Shown: positions 34,901 to 43,374 of the stretch, one piece after another
Numbering within the stretch: position 1 is the stretch's first letter
Layout: every line of letters starts with the position of its first letter
DNA from: Algorimicrobium sp002414705
GTDB lineage: Bacteria > Bacteroidota > Bacteroidia > Flavobacteriales > Flavobacteriaceae
Assembly (NCBI GenBank): GCA_963972425.1
Contig: CAXAUF010000003.1
Span: 66,635 to 130,634 of the forward strand
Direction of reading: 5' to 3'
DNA: 64,000 bases
Notes under the pieces: generated by a model
Seen by the model: only the letters and a program-made list of their open reading frames with translations
Databases searched by the model: none
Told to the model about the DNA's origin: nothing
Position numbers and translations under genes: made by a program

Positions 34901-36285
34901 GTCCTGTTCTTTTAACGGCTTTAGCTGCGGCTTTAGGGTTTCTTCCCATGGCTGTTTCCACAAATGCTGGAGCCGAAGTACAACGACCACTTGCAACAGT
35001 AGTTATTGGTGGTTTAATAACCGCAACACTTTTAACCTTGGTAATTTTACCTGTTTTATATGCATGGATAGAGGAACGAAAACAACTAAAAATGAATAAG
35101 AAGCAAATTTCAACTGTTATTATACTTCTGATTTCAATGGCAGGTTTTTCTCAAGAAAAACCATTGAATATTTCAGAAACATTAGCATTAGCCGTAGAGA
35201 ATAATGCAGCCATTAAAGTTTCTAATTTAGAAATAGATGAATTGGATGCACGTATTGAAAGTGCTTTTACTTTTGATAAAACAGCCATTTATTATAGCTA
35301 CGACGAAAATAATTTAGCCATAAATAATGAACCATTAAAAGTATTTGGGGTTTCGCAAGACTTTCTATTTCCAACACGTTATTTTGCAGAAAAGCGCGTA
35401 AATCAAGCGGTCTATAATATGCAGCAATCCAAGCATAATATGACACTCCTAAAATTGAAGCAGGACGTTTACGCTAATTATTACGCATTAAGCTATGCCA
35501 AAAACAAAGCTAAAACGTATCAATTTCTAGATAGTTTATATACAAAATTTGCTCAAAATGCGAAACGTCGTTTTGAATTAGGTGAAACCAACTATTTGGA
35601 AATGATAACTGCCGAATCTAAAGAACGGCAAATGAAAACCCGTTTTACCCAAGCAAAGCAGGATGTTCTAGTTAAAAAGCAACAATTGCTAAAAGTGGTG
35701 CAAACAGATTCATTAGAAACAGAATCAGCACCTTTGGAAAAATTAGCATTAACCACGTTTTCTGTTTCAGAGGAAAATCCTGGATTACTTTATTTTGAAG
35801 ACACTAAAAACTATTACCAAGCGCTGAAAAACAAAGAAAAACAAACCTTATTACCAGACATTTCAGCAGAATATTTTGTAGGTAGTAATAGCGGACTTAA
35901 CACCAATATTCAAGGCTATCAAATTGGATTGAAAATTCCGTTATTCTTCTCTGGAAATGCATCACGCATAAAAGCATCTAAAATAGCTGAAGATGTTATA
36001 GACATGAAACAAATAGATTATAAGTTAAAACTTGAAAGTGATTACCAAAAATTAGTAGAACAATTGAAACAGCATGATGCTGCTATTCTTTATTATGAAA
36101 ATCAAGGTAAAAAACTTTCAGAAGAAATTATAAAAACAGCCAATCGGTCATTTCAAGAAGGTGAAATTGATTTCTTTCAGTATATACAAAGTATAGAAAC
36201 AGCTAAAGATATGGAACTGGAATATTTAGATAATTTGAACACCTATAATCAAACAATTATCACTTTAAATTACTTAATTTTATAA
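31981..36285 (+). CDS. CzcA/CusA-type RND pump fused to a TolC-like outer-membrane channel
   Basis: A 1434-residue protein. Residues 1-1037 are a full heavy-metal RND pump: LTQISIGAVPDITNNQVQV at the start, the proton-relay motif DFGIIIDGAVIIVEF in helix 4, GGEFVPTLDEGDFV and a second membrane half to about 1030. In frame, residue 1038 (ATG at 35092) begins MNKKQISTVIILLISMAGFS, a normal signal-peptide sequence, followed by a TolC/OMF domain (about 1060-1434; ISETLALAVENN, ETNYLEMITAESKERQMKTR, GEIDFFQYIQSIE). So a pump and its outer-membrane exit duct are one gene. Such fusions are known in Bacteroidetes. Signal peptidase probably separates the parts. The metal is likely Co, Zn, Cd or Cu. 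Confidence 0.93.
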   Translation: MLEKIIKFSLKNKLIILLGVVAIIGFGIVSLTQISIGAVPDITNNQVQVITTSRNLSTQDVEQFITYPVELEMANLPGVQEIRSVSKFGLSVVTIVFNDDLGTYLPRQLIAEKIKSASEKIPEGFGTPEMGPITTGLGEIYQYILDVKPEYKDDYTITDLRSIQDWIVKRQLSGIPGVVEVNTWGGFLKQYEVAINPQKLTAMNMSISSIYEALEKNNSVAGGGYIEKTSKAYFIRGEGLVTSLKDIENIVVKNDGTPIYIKDVANVGFGHATRFGAITGNGEGEKVLGQIMMLKGGNSKQIIDAVKERVASIQKTLPEGVYINGFLERSELINKTTFTVAENLILGSLIVIFVVVLLLGNWRSGLVVASVIPLSLLFAISLMNIFGVDANLMSLGAIDFGIIIDGAVIIVEFIAFQITAQSAKLKSVSKEVIDNITLKSASKMMNSAIFGQLIILIVFIPILSLSGIEGKMFKPMAMTFSFALVGAMILCLTYVPVVSALFLKPTNPSPKNISVRLMNTINAWYSPVIHWALHNKRLVVGLAAALLVVSIGIFNKMGGEFVPTLDEGDFVIQPVLKTGTSLSKSIEITTKIEKILLDNFPEVDQVVSRIGAAEVPTDPMSMEQSDVIIKLNPKNTWVSASSKDELAEKFKKALEVIPNMEVEFTQPIEMRFNELITGVRADVAIKIFGEDLSILATKADAIKTAISDVEGASDIIVEKVEGLPQMSVNYNRFKIARYGLNIADLNQIISMGFAGDVVGQVFEGEKRFDLAIRLDEENRQNLSDLQNLYVDLPSGGKIPLSELADISYTTGPAQISRDDTKRRIVIGVNVRNRDLQSVVHDIQSRVNSEIQLPVGYSITYGGQFENLQSAKDRLLIAVPVALVLIFILLYFAFNSVKDALMVYTAIPLAAVGGILLLWVRDLPFSISAGVGFIALFGIAVLNGIVLIEHFKELKSEGITDIETRIKRGTTERLRPVLLTALAAALGFLPMAVSTNAGAEVQRPLATVVIGGLITATLLTLVILPVLYAWIEERKQLKMNKKQISTVIILLISMAGFSQEKPLNISETLALAVENNAAIKVSNLEIDELDARIESAFTFDKTAIYYSYDENNLAINNEPLKVFGVSQDFLFPTRYFAEKRVNQAVYNMQQSKHNMTLLKLKQDVYANYYALSYAKNKAKTYQFLDSLYTKFAQNAKRRFELGETNYLEMITAESKERQMKTRFTQAKQDVLVKKQQLLKVVQTDSLETESAPLEKLALTTFSVSEENPGLLYFEDTKNYYQALKNKEKQTLLPDISAEYFVGSNSGLNTNIQGYQIGLKIPLFFSGNASRIKASKIAEDVIDMKQIDYKLKLESDYQKLVEQLKQHDAAILYYENQGKKLSEEIIKTANRSFQEGEIDFFQYIQSIETAKDMELEYLDNLNTYNQTIITLNYLIL

Positions 36286-36296
36286 TATATAAAACC

Positions 36297-37442
36297 ATGA
36301 AAAACATATATATAATTCTAATTGTTGGACTTTTAACGGCTTGCGGAAACACAGAATCAACGGAACAAGCAACGGAAACAGCCGTTTCTCATAATGATGA
36401 AATCCAAATTACAACTGCTCAATTTAATGGCGAAAGTATGGTTCTTGGAAATTTATCCGAACAAACTTTTGATGAAACTGTAACTGTAAACGGTATGATT
36501 GATGTGCCACCTCATAACAAATCGCGAATCACAACATATATGGGTGGTTATATTACCAAAACACCTTTATTGGTTGGCGATCGCGTGAGAAAAGGCCAAT
36601 TATTAGTCACCCTTGAAAACACAGAATATGTAGAATTACAACAAGAATATTTGCAAGTTGCTGAACAGTTAGGATTTTTAAAAAATGAATATACACGTCA
36701 AAAAACCTTGTTTGATGAACAGATAACGTCCGAAAAAAATTATCTAAAAGCGGAAAGCACCTACAAAAGTAGTTTGGCACATTCCAACGGATTGGCCAAG
36801 AAATTAGAAATGCTTAATTTGAATCCGAAAGCAATTTTGGAAGGTCGCATATCGACAACCATAAATATGTACGCACCTATTGAAGGTTCAGTTACGAAAG
36901 TCAATGTGAGTAATGGTATGTTTGTTTCTGCGAGTGATGAAATTATGGAAATTGTGGATGTAGACCATATTCATTTAGAACTTTCGGTGTTTGAAAAAGA
37001 TATTATGAAAATTAAAAAAGGTCAGAAAATAACCTTTACTATTCCAGAAGCGTCAAATAAAATCTATACTGCAGATGTGCATTTGGTAGGCACAACTATT
37101 AATGAAACCAGCAGACGTGTGCAAGTTCATGCGCATATTGATAACGAAGACACTAATTTTATAGTTGGCATGTTTGTAGAAGCGCAAATTCACGTAAATG
37201 AAGCAACTGCAATGGCATTACCTCAAGAAGCGGTTATGCAATCTGGCAATCAACACTATATTTTAGTCCTTAAGGAACAGAATGAAGCTGGTTATGTATT
37301 TCATAAAACTGCCGTTGAAGTTGGTAAGCAAACGGAGGAATATATAGAAATAATACAACCCGAAAAACTCACCAAAAGTAGCATAATAATTAAAGGAACT
37401 GCTATGTTATTGAGCGAAAGTGAAGGTGTTCACAATCATTAA
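36297..37442 (+). CDS. RND efflux periplasmic adaptor (CusB/CzcB type) lipoprotein
   Basis: A 381-residue membrane-fusion protein with signal and lipobox LLTACGN, so it is lipid-anchored. The barrel-sandwich/lipoyl halves are GGYITKTPLLVGDRVRKGQLLVTLEN (about 82-107) and the return INMYAPIEGSVTKVNVSNG (about 188-206), flanking a helical hairpin (about 108-180). A beta-barrel domain and a C-terminal domain follow. It bridges the RND pump to the outer-membrane channel. It starts 11 bp after the pump-channel gene and ends 10 bp before the P-type ATPase, so the three form one operon. No N-terminal CusB-type metal-binding Met triad is obvious. Confidence 0.93.
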   Translation: MKNIYIILIVGLLTACGNTESTEQATETAVSHNDEIQITTAQFNGESMVLGNLSEQTFDETVTVNGMIDVPPHNKSRITTYMGGYITKTPLLVGDRVRKGQLLVTLENTEYVELQQEYLQVAEQLGFLKNEYTRQKTLFDEQITSEKNYLKAESTYKSSLAHSNGLAKKLEMLNLNPKAILEGRISTTINMYAPIEGSVTKVNVSNGMFVSASDEIMEIVDVDHIHLELSVFEKDIMKIKKGQKITFTIPEASNKIYTADVHLVGTTINETSRRVQVHAHIDNEDTNFIVGMFVEAQIHVNEATAMALPQEAVMQSGNQHYILVLKEQNEAGYVFHKTAVEVGKQTEEYIEIIQPEKLTKSSIIIKGTAMLLSESEGVHNH

Positions 37443-37452
37443 TCTATAAAAT

Positions 37453-39411
37453 ATGTCAGAAAATCATAAGCATTCCCATCTAATATTTGGCAAACGTACA
37501 GAATTGTACTTCTCAATTTTTTGCGGTGCTTTTTTAGTTACTGGTTTTGCTTTAGATACATTAAGCAATTTATCTTCTGCGTTTGTTTTAGTCAGCTATA
37601 TTATTTCCTATGGTTTTGGCATGTATTTTATAAGTATAGAAGCCTACCATAAATTAAAGCAAGGGTTATTTGAAATCGATTTTCTGATGATAGCAGCTGC
37701 TATTGGAGCCGCTTATATTGGAAGTTGGGCTGAAGGTTCACTTCTATTATTCTTATTTAGTTTAGGGCATGCGCTGGAGCATTATGCCATGAATAAAGCC
37801 GAAAAATCTATTAAAGCTCTAGGAAACTTATCAGCTAAAACAGCGTTATTGAAAAATGGAAATTCTTTGAAAGAAATTTCAGTGGAAGATTTAGAAATTG
37901 GTGATATTATTGTGGTACAACCGCATACTAAAATTGCAGCCGATGGTGTTGTTATTAAAGGTGTAAGCAGCGTAAACCAAGCGCCAATTACAGGTGAAAG
38001 TATACCTGTTGATAAAAGCCCATTTCCCGAAGACAAAAAAACACCTAATTTTTCTGATATTGACAAAATGCACATCGTTTTTTCTGGAACCATAAATGGT
38101 GATAGCGCATTGGAAGTGCGTGTGCTAAAATTAACAAAAGATTCTACAGTTTCCAGACTCATTAGATTAGTTAATGATGTAGAAACGCAAAAATCGCCCA
38201 CACAAAGACGTACAAAAAAATTCGAGAAAATATATGTGCCAATTATAATTCTAATCGTAACAATGTTATGTTTTGCTTTTTTGGTAATAAATGAACCTTT
38301 TGAAACCAGCTTGTACCGTGCCATTACGGTCTTGGTAGCTGCTAGTCCTTGTGCTTTGGCTATTTCAACACCAAGTGCTGTTTTAAGTGGCATTGCACGC
38401 GCTGCGCAACGCGGTGTTTTAATTAAAGGCGGTAAAGCATTGGAAGATTTGGGGAGCATTTCTACCATAGCTTTTGATAAAACTGGGACATTAACCGAAG
38501 GAAAACCGAGTTTAAAAAACGTAATTGCTTTTAATGATTTTGACAAAAAAGAACTGCTGCAATTGCTTTATGAAGTAGAGCGTTTGAGTAATCATCCATT
38601 AGCAAAAGCCATTGCAAAAGCCATAAAAGAACAAGAGCAATTAGAAGCTGCCAATTTAGCATCCAATATGAGTGCCATACAAGGGAAAGGTATTGAAGCA
38701 CTTTACAAGGATAAACCTGTTTATATAGGGAATATCCGATTGATGACCGATGAGAAATTTATAATTTCCGAAGGTGTTGAAACGCAATTTAACCAGCAAT
38801 TGGAAGCTGGCGAGACCGTTATGCTTGTTGGGTATCAAAATCAGATCATTGGTTTGGTAAGTGTTATGGATGTTCCAAGAAAAACAGCTGCTAAGACCTT
38901 ATTACGACTCAAAAAAATTGGTATTAAAAACATGATTATGCTTACAGGCGATCATGAAAGCGTTGGAAAGGCTATAGCCAAACAAATTGGCTTGACTGAA
39001 AGTCGCGGTAATTTATTGCCAGAAGATAAAGTAGATGCAATGCGTTTATTAATAGAGCGCGATGGCAAAGTTGCCATGGTTGGCGATGGCGTAAACGATG
39101 CACCAGCCATGGCATTGAGCACAGTTAGTATTGCTATGGGAGCAGCTGGAAGCGATGTGGCGTTAGAAACGGCTGATGTAGCTTTAATGTCTGATAAATT
39201 AGAAATGTTACCCTTTGCTATTGGCTTAAGTCGCGCTTCCAAACGTATTATAAACCAAAATATTTTTATCAGTTTGGGTGTTGTTGCTATCTTGGTTCCT
39301 GTAACTATATTTGGCTTAACCAATATTGGACTTGCCGTATTATTCCATGAAGGCTCTACCGTTGTGGTTGTTTTAAACGCGTTGCGTTTGCTTAGTTATA
39401 AAGAAGATTAA
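37453..39411 (+). CDS. P1B-4-type heavy-metal P-type ATPase
   Basis: A 652-residue inner-membrane metal exporter. Standard marks are present: PITGES (actuator), AASPCALAIST in the metal-site helix, AFDKTGTLTEG with the phosphorylated Asp, MLTGDHESVG and VGDGVNDAPAMAL. The intramembrane metal motif is SPC, not CPC, and the last helices contain FHEGSTVVVVLNALRLL. SPC together with HEG(S/G)T defines the P1B-4 group, whose members export Co, Zn, Fe or Cd. There is no N-terminal HMA domain, only a His-containing tail, MSENHKHSH. It moves metal from cytoplasm to periplasm, where the RND system can pick it up, so the operon forms a two-step export route. Confidence 0.93.
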   Translation: MSENHKHSHLIFGKRTELYFSIFCGAFLVTGFALDTLSNLSSAFVLVSYIISYGFGMYFISIEAYHKLKQGLFEIDFLMIAAAIGAAYIGSWAEGSLLLFLFSLGHALEHYAMNKAEKSIKALGNLSAKTALLKNGNSLKEISVEDLEIGDIIVVQPHTKIAADGVVIKGVSSVNQAPITGESIPVDKSPFPEDKKTPNFSDIDKMHIVFSGTINGDSALEVRVLKLTKDSTVSRLIRLVNDVETQKSPTQRRTKKFEKIYVPIIILIVTMLCFAFLVINEPFETSLYRAITVLVAASPCALAISTPSAVLSGIARAAQRGVLIKGGKALEDLGSISTIAFDKTGTLTEGKPSLKNVIAFNDFDKKELLQLLYEVERLSNHPLAKAIAKAIKEQEQLEAANLASNMSAIQGKGIEALYKDKPVYIGNIRLMTDEKFIISEGVETQFNQQLEAGETVMLVGYQNQIIGLVSVMDVPRKTAAKTLLRLKKIGIKNMIMLTGDHESVGKAIAKQIGLTESRGNLLPEDKVDAMRLLIERDGKVAMVGDGVNDAPAMALSTVSIAMGAAGSDVALETADVALMSDKLEMLPFAIGLSRASKRIINQNIFISLGVVAILVPVTIFGLTNIGLAVLFHEGSTVVVVLNALRLLSYKED

Positions 39412-39527
39412 ATTGATAAGGAACTAGTTATTTGCGTAAATTTTAATTCTAAAATCACACAACCTGTTTAGGAGCTAGACGATTGCCATATGCTATCCTT
39501 TAAAATTGCACAAATTAATTGAACATG

Positions 39528-39554
39528 TTTTTAAACACTCTTGTGTTTAAAAAA
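39528..39554. terminator. Bidirectional terminator between the metal operon and the receiver gene
   Basis: TTTTTAAACAC (39528-39538), loop TCTT, GTGTTTAAAAA (39543-39553), with T and A runs on both sides. It lies in a 179-bp gap between convergent genes that otherwise shows nothing. Confidence 0.75.
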
Positions 39555-39590
39555 ACAAAATAGCCTCTAACACTAATAACCCATAGAAAT

Positions 39591-39989
39591 TTAGGTTAAA
39601 ATCCAATTTACAGTCATCATTATTTTTTCTAAATCTATCGGTTTATTATAATAACCTTTTATACATTCGAACGATTTAGAAGCTGCATAATCTTCAGGGT
39701 TTAGAGAAGATGTTACAACAAAAACATTAAGGTGATTTAGTAATTCAACACGCTCTTGTTTTAGCTTTTCAAGGAAAGCGAATCCATTTAATTCCGGCAT
39801 ATTAATATCTAAAAATATAATATCTGGTATATTTTCTAAACTTAAATTCTTCAAAAAATGCAGAGCTCTTAATGGAGACTCAAAAGATTTGATGGACTTA
39901 CTTAACTCAAATTTTTCAATTTGTTTTCTATGAATAAAATTGAAAACGTGGTCGTCATCAATTAACATAAAGGATAATTCATTTTTCAT
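39591..39989 (-). CDS. Stand-alone CheY-like response regulator receiver
   Basis: A 132-residue single receiver domain with no output domain. It has the acidic pocket MLIDDDHVFN (about 8-17), the phosphoacceptor Asp in PDIIFLDINMPELNG (about 55-69), the conserved Ser/Thr in VFVVTSSLNPED and Lys in YYNKPIDLEK. The DDDHVFNFIHRKQIEK start resembles the Rcp1-like receivers found with PAS/GAF kinases. It starts two bases after the kinase stop codon, so it is almost certainly the kinase's partner and part of the FIST-kinase-receiver operon. The output must be another protein, by binding or phosphorelay. Confidence 0.93.
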   Translation of the reverse strand: MKNELSFMLIDDDHVFNFIHRKQIEKFELSKSIKSFESPLRALHFLKNLSLENIPDIIFLDINMPELNGFAFLEKLKQERVELLNHLNVFVVTSSLNPEDYAASKSFECIKGYYNKPIDLEKIMMTVNWILT

Positions 39990-39991
39990 AA

Positions 39992-41698
39992 CTAAATTTT
40001 TAAATTGGGGATTTTTATTGTGAATTTTGTTCCAATATTTATAATAGATTCCACAGCTATAGAGCCATTTAGTTTCTCAACCATTTCTTTGACAATAAAC
40101 AGGCCTAAACCCGTGCCTTTAGATTTTGTAGTACCTCTAAAGAACATATTAAATATTTTATCAATAGACTCTTTAGGTATACCTGAACCATTATCACTTA
40201 TAATAATAATGTAATTTGCTCCCTGTTCTTCAATATTAAACTTTACCACAGGATTAGCAACGTAAGGACTATGATATTTTACCGCATTACTTAACAGGTT
40301 TTTTAATACTGTTTCAATTCTTGTTTTATCCGTATTAATAAACTCTATATCATTAAAGTTGGTATCAAATTGAATGGATGTGTTAACAAATTTGAGATCT
40401 TTACAAATATTGTGAACTATGGTTTTTATATTTAATGGGTGTATATCCAAATCCAGTCTTGAATTTCTAGAGTAGTTAAGGATCTCTTGTATGGTATTAT
40501 CTAATCTGTTAGCACTTTGATCTATCAAGTTAATAAACTCTAAATTCTGCTCACCAATATCGCTTGCCGTATTGGTTTTAATTAAATCAATAAGACCAAT
40601 AATAGACAATAAAGGCGTTCTTAAATCATGCGAAACCCTATAGACGAAAGTATCTAATTCGTGATTTATTTTTTTTAAATCCTTGTTCGCATTATTCAGG
40701 TTTTGTTCTGTTTTCTTTTGATTTGTGATATCTAAATGAATACCAATGGACCCTATTACATTGCCATCTATATCATAATTAGGGGCTCCACTTATTAACC
40801 AAGTTCTTTCATCGCCTTCTTTATTGTTAACAGTAAGTTCGTAAACAGATGAAATATTTTGACTTCTTTCTGCTATAGTCCCTTTCATTTTTTTATGATC
40901 CTCTTCTTTTAAAAGGACATCACTAGCTAATTTGCCAATTAACTCTTCTTCTTGATAACCGGACATTTCAGAAAAACTTGGATTAGACATTAAAATACGG
41001 TCGTGATTATCAACTTCTAAAAGACCTAATTTCATGTTCGCAATGATGCTTCTATACTTATCTTTTTGATATTTCAAGTTAACTCCATAGAGTCTTTGTT
41101 TGAAGACAGAATGTATTTGTCCGGAAAAATTGTCTAATAAAATTAATTGCTCGGGATTTAATTTATCATAATTAAAGGCATGTTTTTTTGATACTAAACC
41201 AACAATAACAAAATTATATTGATCTTTATTAGATGTGAATTTCCGGTATAAAACACTTTCAAACTTATTTAAATACGTATTGGAACGAATTAGGGATTGA
41301 TTTAAATAAACAGGCTTTTTACTGTTTTTGTTTGAAACACTTTTTAGGATACTTTCGTATAGATGGTTTATATCATATTTATCTGTATCAATACCTTCAC
41401 TCGAGACAGATGTTATATCGTGTTTTTCGAAAATAACTAAAGCACTTTCAAATTGGAATACATCTATAAAGCCCTCTGCTATAATATTACCAAAATCTTG
41501 GAGAGAGCTTGTTTCAACCATCATTTTAACATAACGGTTAATTTTTTTATACACTTCTAATTGCCTGTCTATTTTGTCATTAGCATCTATGAGCTTTTGT
41601 TGAATAATGGTGTAATTGTGTAGCCTTTTCTTGAGAATGTTATTTTCTGCAAGCAAAGCTTTACTATCCATCATGGTGTCTTCAACTTTTATTTTCAT
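39992..41698 (-). CDS. GAF/PAS sensor histidine kinase
   Basis: A 568-residue soluble histidine kinase with no membrane segment. An N-terminal coiled region (about 1-50) precedes a GAF-like domain (about 55-200), then a PAS domain (about 210-330, RSIIANMKLGLLEVDNHD, ITNQKKTE), a dimerisation/phosphoacceptor helix with VSHDLRTPLLSIIGL, and an HATPase domain with LLSNAVKYHS, IIISDNGSGIPKE and GTGLGLFIVKEM. The start MKIKVEDTMMDSK has ATG and internal Met alternatives; the first is used. It lies between a FIST-domain gene (26 bp upstream) and a receiver (2 bp downstream). The lack of a membrane anchor and the neighbour suggest that it reads a cytoplasmic signal, perhaps through the FIST protein. 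Confidence 0.93.
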   Translation of the reverse strand: MKIKVEDTMMDSKALLAENNILKKRLHNYTIIQQKLIDANDKIDRQLEVYKKINRYVKMMVETSSLQDFGNIIAEGFIDVFQFESALVIFEKHDITSVSSEGIDTDKYDINHLYESILKSVSNKNSKKPVYLNQSLIRSNTYLNKFESVLYRKFTSNKDQYNFVIVGLVSKKHAFNYDKLNPEQLILLDNFSGQIHSVFKQRLYGVNLKYQKDKYRSIIANMKLGLLEVDNHDRILMSNPSFSEMSGYQEEELIGKLASDVLLKEEDHKKMKGTIAERSQNISSVYELTVNNKEGDERTWLISGAPNYDIDGNVIGSIGIHLDITNQKKTEQNLNNANKDLKKINHELDTFVYRVSHDLRTPLLSIIGLIDLIKTNTASDIGEQNLEFINLIDQSANRLDNTIQEILNYSRNSRLDLDIHPLNIKTIVHNICKDLKFVNTSIQFDTNFNDIEFINTDKTRIETVLKNLLSNAVKYHSPYVANPVVKFNIEEQGANYIIIISDNGSGIPKESIDKIFNMFFRGTTKSKGTGLGLFIVKEMVEKLNGSIAVESIINIGTKFTIKIPNLKI

Positions 41699-41724
41699 AG
41701 CTATATAACAATAACAGTTACTAT

Positions 41725-42921
41725 CTATTTCCGTGACCTGGTTATAACATATAATGCTGTTGTATAATTATGGTACCGATTTTGACCACCTAAACGTGCA
41801 AATTCGCCAAAACCATACATACCCAACCATGGTGGACAAAGACCGTTCCTATAGAAAGGATTTTGCATTTTAGCTACCAATTCCTCCTTAAAAACTTTGT
41901 TAAACAAGAAACGTCCTCTTGCCAAACAATCTGCATGGAAAACGGACACAATTTCATCATCCCCTATATCTTGCAACATATTGGTAGTCATTCTTTCCAT
42001 TTCATCAAAAATCAGATTTTCATCCCTTACTGTTATCCAAAGTTTTGTGTTAACCGGACATGAAGTTGTATAATACATATCATCACCGTCATGCTTGGTA
42101 ACCACTCTTAAAATATGGCTGTTTCCATACTCTTGAGCCAAATCAACACTCAATTCCTCCCCTAATGCGCCAATTGGTATGGTGTCGCCACATGAGGCCT
42201 GACTATCCAGACCCAAGACTCTGGTATATTCCTGCCATGCAGGTTTGTTGTTAAACTCATGTATAATATGTCCTGTTGATTTAGTAACCACTAAAGGATC
42301 TCCATGAGCAACAAAACCATGAGTTGCTCTAGTATGAACTTTAAGTGAGGAATCCGAAAACCCAATAGCGTAAGCACCATTTTCATAAACGTTATTATTA
42401 ACAGCTTGATAGCTTATAACGCCCTTCATATTATCAGATGAAGTTGCTCCAAATAAAGTAACATCTTCACCAAACACACTCTCAAAAGCATTTATTACAT
42501 CTGAATTATTAATATCTATACCAGATGCTAAAAAGTAGATCATATTTATACCATCTTTCTGGCTTTTAAGCGACTTGGCTAATTCAACACTTTTTTCGTA
42601 GGAATTAACACCAAAAATACCATCCACCTCAGCAAGTGCATAATCTTTGCCTTTTACAGCCATCAAACCCATATCTTTCATAGATTCGCTAACACCTTCT
42701 TTGCCTATAATACCACAACAAGATGCTGCAACAACATCGGCATTTGGATATAAAGATTTGGTTTCTGATAATATATCATTAAAATCATGACCTATGGACG
42801 CATTGAAAATTAACAGGTCCACATTGTTCTTGTTTGAGTCGCCTAAAGCGATCTCTAAACACTCATTTACGCATCTTTTGGTATTAACGACTCTTGCAGA
42901 GGATGAAAAAAATTCTAACAT
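41725..42921 (-). CDS. FIST domain protein (FIST_N + FIST_C), NosP-like sensor
   Basis: A 398-residue cytoplasmic protein. Residues about 30-215 are FIST_N (LLIFNASIGHDFNDILSET, VVAASCCGIIGKEGVSES, TLFGATSSDNMKG) and about 225-375 are FIST_C (AWQEYTRVLGLDSQ, then HADCLARGRF and PFYRNGLCPPWLGMYGFGEF). FIST proteins are sensory modules of signal transduction; in Pseudomonas and other Proteobacteria the FIST haemoprotein NosP binds nitric oxide and controls a neighbouring histidine kinase. Here the gene is first in an operon with a soluble kinase and a receiver, so a ligand-sensing role is strongly suggested. Whether it binds haem is not visible from sequence. Confidence 0.9.
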   Translation of the reverse strand: MLEFFSSSARVVNTKRCVNECLEIALGDSNKNNVDLLIFNASIGHDFNDILSETKSLYPNADVVAASCCGIIGKEGVSESMKDMGLMAVKGKDYALAEVDGIFGVNSYEKSVELAKSLKSQKDGINMIYFLASGIDINNSDVINAFESVFGEDVTLFGATSSDNMKGVISYQAVNNNVYENGAYAIGFSDSSLKVHTRATHGFVAHGDPLVVTKSTGHIIHEFNNKPAWQEYTRVLGLDSQASCGDTIPIGALGEELSVDLAQEYGNSHILRVVTKHDGDDMYYTTSCPVNTKLWITVRDENLIFDEMERMTTNMLQDIGDDEIVSVFHADCLARGRFLFNKVFKEELVAKMQNPFYRNGLCPPWLGMYGFGEFARLGGQNRYHNYTTALYVITRSRK

Positions 42922-43374
42922 ATATAAGGTTTAGATTGAACATCAGGGCTTTATGAATTAAAAAAATATTCACACTTATTTTATAATGTTAATAAAAAAA
43001 TAAAACAAAAACAACGTAAAACTTAAAGAAAAGTCGGTTTTTCTGTTAAAAAACTAAAAATCAAATAATTACAACAGACTTTAACCTACACATGAAAACA
43101 AACCAAAAAGGTAGGAAAAAAGCCCCCTTACACAAAAAACAGCCACAAATATATTTTAACAAATCGTGTAAATATTAAAAATTGACTAACAAATATTTAC
43201 AAAATCACAAAACAAACAAATTTCCTGTTTAATTCATAAAACATTTTATTGTTGACATAAAAAAAAGCATCTATTAATTAGATGCTTTTGCTGCATATAC
43301 TTTATTTATTGTAAGGATTAAATTATAATAGAGAATAGACCGTTTGGATCATATCTATACTTAAAAAAATCTGA
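42922..43374. other. 453-bp AT-rich intergenic region
   Basis: Apart from the glyS terminator at 43259-43289 I find no gene. A 28-codon plus-strand frame (43092-43178) is Lys-rich but has nothing to support it. The FIST operon promoter must lie here on the minus strand, yet no clean TAnnTTTG box is seen. Runs of A and of AAACAAAC are frequent. Confidence 0.6.
43259..43289 (-). terminator. Terminator of glyS
   Basis: AAAAGCATCTA (43263-43273) pairs with TAGATGCTTTT (43279-43289). On the minus strand the stem is followed by a T run, 86 bases after the glyS stop. Confidence 0.8.

Noticed and set aside
37782..38546. 254-codon open frame on the minus strand inside the P-type ATPase gene
   Set aside because: It is an antisense shadow of a gene with every P1B-ATPase motif; its translation is Ser/Thr/Ile-rich with no recognisable fold.
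43092..43178. 28-codon Lys-rich frame in the 453-bp gap upstream of the FIST operon
   Set aside because: There is no promoter, no start context and no recognised homologue; A-rich DNA yields Lys codons by chance.
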